Positions 6,496 through 12,677 of a DNA stretch of 12,677 nucleotides are shown here, piece by piece. This DNA is from DASQDN01 sp035630195. GTDB taxonomy: Bacteria > Acidobacteriota > Terriglobia > Bryobacterales > Bryobacteraceae. A model generated the notes under the pieces. That model was given only the letters and a program-made list of their open reading frames with translations. It was not told the origin of the DNA and made no database searches. A program made the translations under genes and the position numbers. Each line of letters opens with the position of its first letter. The stretch's first letter is position 1. The stretch lies in assembly GCA_035630195.1 (NCBI GenBank), contig DASQLD010000240.1, positions 1 to 12,677 on the forward strand, read 5' to 3'.

Positions 6496-7879
6496 CTGGA
6501 AACACCTACTCGCGGCCCCGATCGTATTCCTTCTGCTTTTCTACGGGCTCACGACGACAGGGGTCCTCAGCGCCGATGAACCTCGATACGCGTCGATCGG
6601 CCGGGAGATGGCTGAATCCGGAGATTGGGTTACTCCTCGTCTCTGGGGCGAGCCCTGGTTCGAGAAACCACCGCTGCTGTACTGGCTCGTCGCTCTGGGA
6701 TTCGTTGCCGGGTTGGGAGATGACCTCGCGCCCCGACTTCCCATAGCGCTCCTCAGCGCTGGCTTTCTACTGCTGTTCTTTCATCAGGTGCGCCGGGAGT
6801 TCGGCGAACGTGCCGCGCTGTATGCTTCAGGCATACTTGCGACGTCGGCTGGATGGCTCGCCTATTCGCACGTCGCAGTCACCGACTTGCCGCTCGCTGC
6901 TACGTTCACAGCGGCGCTCTTACTTTGTCTGCCTTGGGTCCGATCGGGTGGGCGGAGAGGGCTATTAATCGCCGGCGTCTTCCTCGGGTTCGCGGTTTTG
7001 GCGAAGGGTCTTGTCCCGCTTGCCCTGATGGCTCCTTTGCTTTGGATCGCCGGCCGTCGTTGGCCCGAACTGTTCTTGCTTGCAGGCGCCGCGATAGCCA
7101 TCGCGTCTCCCTGGTATCTTGCCTGCTACTGGCAGAACGGCAATGCAATCGTCAACGAGCTTTTCTGGAAACATCACGTCTCAAGGTTCTTCAGTCCCGA
7201 ACTGCAGCATGTACAGCCCTGGTGGTATTACGCGCCGGTCCTGCTCGGATTGCTTTTTCCGTGGACGCCGACCTTGGTGGTGATTCCACATCGGACGTCT
7301 GACAATCGCCGCAAGCTGCTTTTCGCCGTCGTTTTGTTTGGGTTTGTTTTGTTCTCCGCGGGAGCGAACAAGCTGCCGGGCTATTTGCTCCCTCTTATCC
7401 CTACGATCGCTATCCTGGCAGGGATCCGTCTGGCGGAAATGAAAGACGTTCGCGCCGTGGTGGGCTGGTCTGCGATTCTCTTGCTGGCATTGCCGTTAAT
7501 AGCAGGCACGCTGCCGAGAGCTCTCGCCGTAGGCCTTTCTAAGGTCGAACTGACCGCGATCGGCTGGGGTTCGGTCCTCCCTGTCGTTGCGGGTGTGGCC
7601 GTTGTTTTCTGGTTCCTCGCAAGAGAGAAACGCAGTTTCGCGATCGCCGCTGCCGTTATAACCGCGACCATGGCGGTTGCATACTTGAAGTGGCGAATGT
7701 TTCCAGAGTTGGATAGGGTGGTTTCCGCACGTGCATTATGGCTCCAAATTCGCGATTCTAGAGATGAGTACTGTATTGGGGTCCTCGATCGGGACATCCG
7801 CTACGGACTGAATTATTACGCTCATAAGCCCTTGAAAGAGTGTGCCGAATGGCCGCTTTTGAAGAGGCTGGATCGTTAA
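6482..7879 (+). CDS. GT39/ArnT-like polytopic membrane glycosyltransferase
   Basis: The 465-residue integral membrane protein belongs to the PMT/ArnT superfamily, which takes a sugar from a polyprenyl-phosphate donor on the outer face of the inner membrane and moves it to lipid A, a glycan or a protein. The hallmark is the first periplasmic loop: D32-E33-P-R-Y-A, REMAESGDW at 41-49 and EKPPLLYW at 61-68; the acidic pair is the catalytic/metal site in the family. Many hydrophobic segments follow, and the C-terminal soluble part ends with RYGLNYYAHKPL, as in relatives. Length is a little short of ArnT (about 550), as is common in this branch. The start is TTG 6482: a stop codon lies in frame at 6476-6478, and the next in-frame ATG falls after the DEPRYA loop. 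Acceptor and sugar are unknown. It sits 40 nt ahead of the reductase gene. Confidence 0.92.
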   Translation: MSAFPWKHLLAAPIVFLLLFYGLTTTGVLSADEPRYASIGREMAESGDWVTPRLWGEPWFEKPPLLYWLVALGFVAGLGDDLAPRLPIALLSAGFLLLFFHQVRREFGERAALYASGILATSAGWLAYSHVAVTDLPLAATFTAALLLCLPWVRSGGRRGLLIAGVFLGFAVLAKGLVPLALMAPLLWIAGRRWPELFLLAGAAIAIASPWYLACYWQNGNAIVNELFWKHHVSRFFSPELQHVQPWWYYAPVLLGLLFPWTPTLVVIPHRTSDNRRKLLFAVVLFGFVLFSAGANKLPGYLLPLIPTIAILAGIRLAEMKDVRAVVGWSAILLLALPLIAGTLPRALAVGLSKVELTAIGWGSVLPVVAGVAVVFWFLAREKRSFAIAAAVITATMAVAYLKWRMFPELDRVVSARALWLQIRDSRDEYCIGVLDRDIRYGLNYYAHKPLKECAEWPLLKRLDR

Positions 7880-7919
7880 ATATGGTAATCTTGATAGAGA
7901 TACTGGAGTTGGTCCTCTC

Positions 7920-10175
7920 GTGAAAGTAAGTAATCCCCTCTGGAAAGAACGCCTCGCCGATCAAATCAGTCCTCAGCTTGCTCGGGAACTGGATATTTTC
8001 GACAACGAAGTCACCCTCAAAAAGAACGGCAAGATCGACGACAAGGTCTTTGCGGAGACTCGGTTACGACGCGGCGCGTATGGTCAGAGATACGACAACG
8101 GACAGCGGCATGACGGTGTTGAAACCCGCAAGCTGGTTTACCCCTCTCCGGACACAAAAGGTCCGGGAACGTTATGGGATGCGCCCGGTATGCAGCGCAT
8201 CAAGATTCCGTTTGGCGGTATGAACGCGCGTCAGCTCGAAGTGTTAGCCGAACTTGCGGAAGAGTATTCCGACTGCATCGGCCACGTTACGACCCGGCAG
8301 GATTTCCAGCTCCACTACATTCACATCGAAGATGCGGCGATCATCATGCGTCGGCTGGCCGCGGTGGGCATCACGACACGCGAAGCCTGTGGCAACACCG
8401 TTCGTAACGTAACTGCCTGCCCACTCGCGGGTGTCTGCCGGACGCAGGCATTTGACGTTACGCCCTACGCCAAGGCTCTGACGTATTACATGCTCGGACA
8501 TCCCTTGACTCAGGACTTCGGCCGCAAGTTCAAGATCGCCTTTTCCGGCTGCCGCGATGAGGCCTGCGGGCTTGTAATGCTGCATGACATCGGCGCTGTC
8601 GGTGTTGTGCAGAACGGTAAGCGTGGGTTCGAGTTCTACGTGGGAGGCGGTCTGGGTACCGTTCCCCAACAGGCGAAGCTCCTGTCTGAGTTTATCGCCG
8701 AAGAAGAATTACTTCCGCTCAGTGTGGCAATCGGGCGGGTATTCGCCAAGTACGGCGAGAAGAAGAACCGCAACACCGCTCGTCTGAAGCACCTGATCAT
8801 CAAAATCGGATTTGACGAATTTAAGCGGCGGCTTGCGGAAGAGCGCGCAGCGCTCGAGCCCGATCCGCGCTGGACCGAGTATCTCCAACATCTACCGGAC
8901 ACCGACGAGCAGCCTTTGCACGCTCCGGAGTTTCTGCAGATCAAGAATTCGGCGGACCCGGCGTTTCAGAAGTGGTACGACTCGAATGTATATGGCCAGC
9001 GTCAACCTGGTTATGCGACGGTAACAATCTGTCTGCCGCTCGGCGACATTACCTCGGATCAGTTACGCGCCTTGGCCGATATCGCGCGACGCTATACGCG
9101 GGAAACGATCCGAACGACCGTTGAGCAGAACATTGTCCTCCGATGGGTGAGCGAAGCGGCGCTCCCGGCTGTCTATCGGGAACTGAAGAGCGTCGGCCTG
9201 GAACTTTCCGGCGCCGGCACGATTGTCGATGTGGTCTCCTGTCCAGGGTCGGATACCTGCAAGCTTGGTATCTCGTCATCCCGTGGTCTCGCGGCTGAAC
9301 TACGAGAGCGTTTGCTAGCCCGTGGCGCAGAGCTCGATATGGCAATTCGCGGACTTCATATCAAGGTCAGCGGTTGCTTCAACTCCTGCGGCCAGCACCA
9401 TATCTGCGATCTCGGTTTTTATGGGATGAGCCGTGTCAAGAATGGCTTTGCGGTTCCACACTTCCAGGTGATGCTGGGTGGCCAATGGGAAGCAAATGCC
9501 GGTTCTTACGGCTTGGCCATCGGCGCGGTGCCGTCCAAGCGCATCCCGGATGTCGTCGATCGGTTCACCACCCGGTACGTTACAGAACGAACCCAAGGCG
9601 AGACTTTCCACTTATTTATCAAGCGGATCGGCAAGGCCGAGTGCAAGAAAATGGTCGAGGATCTGATGATCGTCCCAACGCACGACGTCGCGCCAGAGTT
9701 CTATCAGGATTGGGGCGATGCGCGCGAGTATGGAGTGGGTGACCTCGGTGAAGGAGAATGCGCTGGCGAAGTCATTAGTCCGGCCGAATTTCTGCTAACA
9801 GCGGCCGAACGGGAGGTCTTTGAAGCGCAACTCCAGCTGGAAGCCGGGGAGGTCTACAAGGCGGCGAAAACTGCGTACGAATCCATGTGTCACGCCGCGC
9901 TCGGACTTTTGAAGAAACAAAACGCCGGATTCCCTGAAGATCCGGACTCGGTTCTCGCACGATTCACCAAGCATTTCTACGACACGCAGCTGTTCTTTGA
10001 CCCGTTCGTCGGAGGCAAGTTCGCTCAGCATTATTTCGATGCTCACGAGCAACGAGGCCAGTCGCTGAACGCGGAACAGGCTGTGCGTTTGGTAGAGGAG
10101 GCGCAACTGTTCCTGGAGGCCTGCCACGCATGCTACGCGCGAATACTGCAGCAGCCTGCCGTAGCGGTTGTCTAA
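7920..10175 (+). CDS. Nitrite/sulfite reductase (siroheme, 4Fe-4S) with C-terminal helical extension
   Basis: This is a siroheme-dependent six-electron reductase (COG0155 type) of 751 residues. It has two pseudo-symmetric halves, each a ferredoxin-like half-domain plus a 4Fe-4S/siroheme domain: about 95-160 and 163-300, then about 365-430 and 435-580. The active-site cluster ligands in the second half are canonical: C441-x5-C447 and C486-x3-C490 (SCPGSDTC, SGCFNSCGQ). The first half also has cysteines, C167-x5-C173 and C211-x4-C216. After a DLGEGECAGE segment (608-617), a mainly helical extension of about 125 residues follows that common plant-type enzymes lack; it resembles HEPN-type helical bundles without a clear catalytic motif. 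GTG 7920 is used, with GGAG 11 nt upstream; no other start lies nearby. Whether it reduces sulfite or nitrite cannot be read from sequence, and no cysH, cysD or nitrate-reductase gene is in the window. Confidence 0.93.
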   Translation: MKVSNPLWKERLADQISPQLARELDIFDNEVTLKKNGKIDDKVFAETRLRRGAYGQRYDNGQRHDGVETRKLVYPSPDTKGPGTLWDAPGMQRIKIPFGGMNARQLEVLAELAEEYSDCIGHVTTRQDFQLHYIHIEDAAIIMRRLAAVGITTREACGNTVRNVTACPLAGVCRTQAFDVTPYAKALTYYMLGHPLTQDFGRKFKIAFSGCRDEACGLVMLHDIGAVGVVQNGKRGFEFYVGGGLGTVPQQAKLLSEFIAEEELLPLSVAIGRVFAKYGEKKNRNTARLKHLIIKIGFDEFKRRLAEERAALEPDPRWTEYLQHLPDTDEQPLHAPEFLQIKNSADPAFQKWYDSNVYGQRQPGYATVTICLPLGDITSDQLRALADIARRYTRETIRTTVEQNIVLRWVSEAALPAVYRELKSVGLELSGAGTIVDVVSCPGSDTCKLGISSSRGLAAELRERLLARGAELDMAIRGLHIKVSGCFNSCGQHHICDLGFYGMSRVKNGFAVPHFQVMLGGQWEANAGSYGLAIGAVPSKRIPDVVDRFTTRYVTERTQGETFHLFIKRIGKAECKKMVEDLMIVPTHDVAPEFYQDWGDAREYGVGDLGEGECAGEVISPAEFLLTAAEREVFEAQLQLEAGEVYKAAKTAYESMCHAALGLLKKQNAGFPEDPDSVLARFTKHFYDTQLFFDPFVGGKFAQHYFDAHEQRGQSLNAEQAVRLVEEAQLFLEACHACYARILQQPAVAVV

Positions 10176-10176
10176 G

Positions 10177-10710
10177 ATGCCGGAATTTCAGCACTTCAAC
10201 GTCAAGATCTTTGCCAAGCCGAATTCCCGCTTGGATTGGCATGCCCTGATCCCGATCTTCCACCGCTGGATTCGGGAGCAGGCCATGCCGGAGCTACTGA
10301 TCGACGTTGCCGATTACTCCCATGTCCCTGCCGGACCCGGAGTTATGGTCATCGGACATGAAGCCCACTACAGCGTAGATAATCGTGAGAACCGCCTTGG
10401 CCTGCTGTACAACCGCCGGGCTGCGCTTGAAGGCACATCTCAGGAACGGGTCAAGCAGGCTTACGACGCAGCCGTCAGCGCGGCTCGCAAACTCGAGCAG
10501 GAACCGGAATTGAACGGTGCGCTGCATTTCGATGAGCGGATTGTCGAGATCTGGGTAAACGATCGGCTGCTTGCCCCGCATACCCCTGAGACGTTCTCAG
10601 TCCTCGAGGCGGAAGTATCGTCCTTGCTGACAGATCGCCTTGGACAGCCGCCGGTCCTTGAACGCTCCGAAGACCATAGAGATCTGGCTCGCGTCCGTAC
10701 AGTCGTTTAG
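10177..10710 (+). CDS. Conserved uncharacterised protein partnered with the siroheme reductase
   Basis: I do not recognise a named family for this 177-residue protein. It has no signal peptide, membrane segment or cysteine, so it should be cytoplasmic and is unlikely to hold an Fe-S cluster. The first 80 residues look mixed alpha/beta with a distinctive block, DVADYSHVPAGPGVMVIGHE (43-62), followed by RLGLLYNRR (73-81). The rest is mostly helical, with a strand-like ALHFDERIVEIWVNDRLLAP (115-134). ATG 10177 begins one base after the reductase stop; a TTG at 10168 would add three residues and overlap that gene. The tight spacing implies co-transcription and coupled translation, so a role with the reductase (folding, cofactor loading, electron transfer or regulation) is inferred. 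I recall similar proteins beside such reductases but cannot check it here. Confidence 0.85.
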   Translation: MPEFQHFNVKIFAKPNSRLDWHALIPIFHRWIREQAMPELLIDVADYSHVPAGPGVMVIGHEAHYSVDNRENRLGLLYNRRAALEGTSQERVKQAYDAAVSAARKLEQEPELNGALHFDERIVEIWVNDRLLAPHTPETFSVLEAEVSSLLTDRLGQPPVLERSEDHRDLARVRTVV

Positions 10711-10759
10711 CTCAAAGGCACGTTCCGCTAAGTTCGTCCAGTGACTTCTGCTAAATCAA

Positions 10760-10803
10760 GCGTCAACCGCAATTTACACAATTGTAATGTGGTTGTAACA
10801 CGC
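10760..10803 (+). promoter_or_regulatory. Operator-like element upstream of the response regulator
   Basis: Two TTGTAA hexamers (10782-10787 and 10793-10798) are spaced exactly 11 nt apart, the half-site period used by OmpR/PhoB regulators. They sit within an imperfect 44-nt dyad: GCGT/ACGC at the ends, CAACC/GGTTG inside, and TTACA-CAAT-TGTAA at the core. The element ends 25 nt before the regulator's ATG. Autoregulation is inferred; the -10 itself is unclear (possibly near 10816-10822). Confidence 0.5.
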
Positions 10804-10828
10804 AACGTTTACGCTTCAGATAGGTAAC

Positions 10829-11563
10829 ATGCGGAAAATAGCCCTCATTGAAGACGATTCGGACCTTTACGCCCTTCTCAAGTACAACTTGGAAAAAGAA
10901 GGATTTACGCTCGTCGGAACCCAGACCGGGAAAGGTGCGATCGAACTCTGTCGCCGCGAACGTCCGGACCTGATTTTATTGGATATTATGCTGCCAGATT
11001 CCGACGGGCTCGATATCTGCAAAGGAATCCGGAGTCATCCGGAGCTCGCTCACATCCCCGTCATTTTCCTCACCGCCCGGGCATCGGAGACGGATCGCAT
11101 TGTGGGACTCGAGCTGGGGGCGAACGACTACATCGTTAAACCGTTCTTCATTCGGGAACTGATTGCCCGTATAAAGATACAATTCCGTAGCCAGACGACT
11201 GCAACCCGGCTTTTGAAAGCCGGCGGCCTGGAACTCGATCGCAGCAGTTGCCGGGTTCGCTTGCACAACCAAACGTTATCGCTGACAGCGACGGAGTTCC
11301 GACTGCTCGAATTCCTGATGAGCCGGCCCGGGGTGGTCTTCAGTCGGGAACAATTGCTCGACGCCGTCTGGGGCCACGACCGGGCTGTAACGGATCGCAC
11401 GGTGGACGTTTACATTTTGCGTCTTCGCCAGAAAACCGAGGCGGACCCAACAAATCCCCTATTGATCCGCTCGGTTCGTGGCTTCGGTTATAGTTTCAAC
11501 GAATCGGAGCTACCATCTACTGCCGCTGATCAGCCCAATCCAGTGGTCGTAGCTGTTCAGTAA
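10829..11563 (+). CDS. OmpR/PhoB-family two-component response regulator
   Basis: This is a 244-residue transcription regulator. The receiver domain spans 1-118, with acidic pocket E8-D9-D10, phospho-acceptor D52 (LLDIMLPDSDG), switch T82 (FLTARA) and K104-P105 (YIVKPFF). The winged-helix Trans_reg_C domain spans about 132-225 (LTATEFRLLEFLMSRPG, VDVYILRLRQK, IRSVRGFGYSF). All residues needed for phosphorylation are present. A short polar tail (226-244) follows. It is most like the PhoB/RegX3 group, but no histidine kinase or phosphate-transport gene is nearby to confirm a phosphate role, so no symbol is given. The start is ATG 10829, with only a weak AGGT just upstream. The 118-nt upstream gap carries a repeat/dyad that may be its own binding site. 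Its stop overlaps the convergent CBS-BON gene by 7 nt. Confidence 0.95.
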   Translation: MRKIALIEDDSDLYALLKYNLEKEGFTLVGTQTGKGAIELCRRERPDLILLDIMLPDSDGLDICKGIRSHPELAHIPVIFLTARASETDRIVGLELGANDYIVKPFFIRELIARIKIQFRSQTTATRLLKAGGLELDRSSCRVRLHNQTLSLTATEFRLLEFLMSRPGVVFSREQLLDAVWGHDRAVTDRTVDVYILRLRQKTEADPTNPLLIRSVRGFGYSFNESELPSTAADQPNPVVVAVQ

Positions 11564-12495
11564 CGTCCGGCAATCGCTGTCGGCCGATCTGTAACGCGCG
11601 ACTTGGACCGCCACCCGCGGGATAGAAGTCCGCCGCCCAGCAGGCCCGCTAAGAATCGCGGCGCGGCGACTCCCCCTCTCCGGCGACGAAGCGATGGGTG
11701 TTCTTCTTCTGAATCGTGTACTTCCAAACGACTTTGGACAGATTTCACTCCAGGAATCGCGTTTACGCAGTCCAGGAGTTGGCGTACTTCTGATTGCAGA
11801 ACTGGACCGCTCAACGTAATCGCCCCATTATTGGAAGCGACTTCGACGCCGTGGCCCCGTGAGATATTGCGGCGGATCCTGGAACGAATTTTCGACGCGA
11901 GACCGTCGTCGGGATCCCAGGGCGCGTCACTCCTGCTCGAACGGCCGGAAGGCCGCAAAGCGTACATCAGCCCTGCGCCGATGCCGAGACAAAGCGCACC
12001 GGCCGCAATTGGATTAGTCCCGCCCCAGCGCCGGGCGGTCATCATGCCCCGGTCGCTCCAACCTTGCGAGCCGTAAGGTTCAGAGATGTGTTCGACGACA
12101 CGTCCAACTTCCTCTTCATTTTCGTGTAGCGCAATATCAGCCTGAGCCACGATTCCACTCAGCCGATTGTCCTGGTCAACAATTGGAATGCGTCGTACCT
12201 GATGATTGGCCATCAATTGCAGCGCACGATGAGTATCTTCGTCTTCACGCATGCTGATGGGATTTAGGCTCATCACTTCGTCAACGCGGGTTGTGTGAGG
12301 ATCTCGGCCTTCGGCAATGACCTTAAGAGCAAGATCGCGGTCAGTCACAATACCGATGAGCCGATTTTCATGGTGATCGGAAACCACGAGTACCGGTCCC
12401 ACATCGTTACGTTTCATGATCTGAGCAGCAATGGCCACAGAGTCGCTCGGCAGGCAGCTGGACGGATTGGGAGTCATTATGTCTTTAACAGTCAC
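11557..12495 (-). CDS. CBS-pair and BON-domain protein with a central hydrophobic segment
   Basis: The 312-residue protein combines two CBS domains (about 5-58 and 71-123; DIMTPNPSSC, GIVTDRDLALKVI, VDEVMSLNP, VRRIPIVDQDNRLSGIVAQADIA) with a C-terminal BON domain (about 197-260; IRRNISRGHGVEVASNNGAITLSG, then IPGVKSVQSRLEVH). Between them lies a Gly/Ala-rich hydrophobic stretch at 161-180, possibly a single membrane span. A basic, glycine-rich tail (about 268-312) has a second weak hydrophobic patch. CBS pairs bind adenine nucleotides as energy or stress sensors; BON domains bind membranes or proteins (family knowledge). The likely role is stress-linked sensing, not proven. The start is GTG 12495, with GGAGG 8 nt upstream. 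The gene is convergent with the response regulator, and lies 80 nt downstream of a DinB-like gene on the same strand. Confidence 0.9.
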   Translation of the reverse strand: MTVKDIMTPNPSSCLPSDSVAIAAQIMKRNDVGPVLVVSDHHENRLIGIVTDRDLALKVIAEGRDPHTTRVDEVMSLNPISMREDEDTHRALQLMANHQVRRIPIVDQDNRLSGIVAQADIALHENEEEVGRVVEHISEPYGSQGWSDRGMMTARRWGGTNPIAAGALCLGIGAGLMYALRPSGRSSRSDAPWDPDDGLASKIRSRIRRNISRGHGVEVASNNGAITLSGPVLQSEVRQLLDCVNAIPGVKSVQSRLEVHDSEEEHPSLRRRRGGVAAPRFLAGLLGGGLLSRGWRSKSRVTDRPTAIAGRY

Positions 12496-12503
12496 TCGCT
12501 TGT

Positions 12504-12508
12504 CCTCC
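12504..12508 (-). promoter_or_regulatory. Strong ribosome binding site for the CBS-BON gene
   Basis: On the minus strand positions 12508-12504 read GGAGG within TAGGAGG, 8 nt before the GTG at 12495. This fixes a GTG start rather than the later in-frame ATG (MTPNPSS). Confidence 0.85.
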
Positions 12509-12510
12509 TA

Positions 12511-12530
12511 GACGATTTCGTCTTACGTAA
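12511..12530 (-). promoter_or_regulatory. Short hairpin and palindrome in the CBS-BON leader
   Basis: GACGA-TT-TCGTC (12511-12522) adjoins the ribosome binding site, and the perfect 8-bp palindrome TTACGTAA (12523-12530) follows directly. Either could be an operator or a leader structure. The rest of the 80-nt gap shows no clear promoter. Confidence 0.3.
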
Positions 12531-12575
12531 ATGAGACACGCGGACGACAGATGGTGTTACGCCGTTTGAGGGACT

Positions 12576-12677
12576 TTAAAACGACAGGGAGCCGAGGTGA
12601 TGCTCGAGGTGAACCACGTAGTCGCGCATTAGAAGCTCGAGTGTGACCGGCTCGGCGCCCGCGATTCGGCACTCATT
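12576..12677 (-). CDS. DinB-family protein, C-terminal end only
   Basis: The last 33 codons of a minus-strand gene run off the right edge; the stop is TAA at 12576-12578. The visible sequence includes ECRIAGAEPVTLELLMRDY and ends VVHLEHHLGSLSF. The closing H-L-E-H-H-L pattern matches the last helix of DinB/YfiT-type four-helix proteins, where a histidine there helps bind a metal ion. These are putative metal-dependent thiol transferases or hydrolases, often stress-induced (family knowledge). Only the tail is visible, so subfamily and function cannot be set. The gene reads toward the CBS-BON gene, 80 nt away, and may share its transcript. Confidence 0.65.
   Translation of the reverse strand, partial: NECRIAGAEPVTLELLMRDYVVHLEHHLGSLSF

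Noticed and set aside
6853..7302. 149-codon frame inside the glycosyltransferase gene
   Set aside because: Out-of-frame shadow rich in Arg; the true frame encodes the expected membrane helices.
8550..8570. Claiming a definite second 4Fe-4S cluster in the reductase
   Set aside because: The C-x4-C spacing differs from the catalytic C-x3-C, so cluster binding cannot be claimed from sequence alone; kept only as a question.
11603..12076. 157-codon plus-strand frame opposite the CBS-BON gene
   Set aside because: The minus strand encodes recognisable BON and CBS sequence here; the plus frame is Arg/Pro/Ser-rich shadow.

Overview
This 12.7 kb window is ordinary, tightly packed bacterial chromosome of moderately high GC. 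It holds ten genes that can be called with confidence: one is cut by the left edge, nine are complete, and a further gene tail runs off the right edge. I see no tRNA, rRNA, CRISPR array, insertion sequence or phage gene. The best guess for the source is an Acidobacteriota (soil or environmental) bacterium. This is inferred from the resemblance of several proteins to families I associate with that phylum: the long siroheme reductase with a helical tail and its small partner, the 84-residue membrane/coiled-coil protein, and the DinB-like C-terminus. No marker gene proves it.

Left block (1-5426, + strand): a four-gene operon, larC (nickel-pincer cofactor synthesis, 5' end missing), metG (methionyl-tRNA synthetase), tatD (metal-dependent nuclease) and a SWIM zinc-finger protein of unknown role. 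Each of the three junctions is a 4-nt ATGA or GTGA overlap, so the genes are very probably translated in a coupled way.

Middle block (5423-7879): two minus-strand genes, a secreted HIT-domain protein and an 84-residue membrane protein with a coiled coil, followed by a plus-strand GT39/ArnT-like membrane glycosyltransferase. The HIT gene meets the SWIM gene tail to tail with a 4-nt overlap. The HIT and glycosyltransferase genes have no well-placed Shine-Dalgarno sequence, but each has a -10-like hexamer 6-7 nt upstream of its start, which suggests leaderless transcripts.

Right block (7920-12677): a 751-residue nitrite/sulfite reductase (siroheme and 4Fe-4S) with extra cysteines in its N-terminal half and an added C-terminal helical domain; a 177-residue uncharacterised protein one base downstream; an OmpR/PhoB-type response regulator with no kinase beside it but a repeat-rich, operator-like promoter; and, on the minus strand, a CBS-CBS-membrane-BON protein and the tail of a DinB-family protein.

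No clearly new multi-gene system is evident. The most interesting items are the reductase plus its uncharacterised partner, the paired leaderless-type starts, and the operator-like structure ahead of the response regulator.
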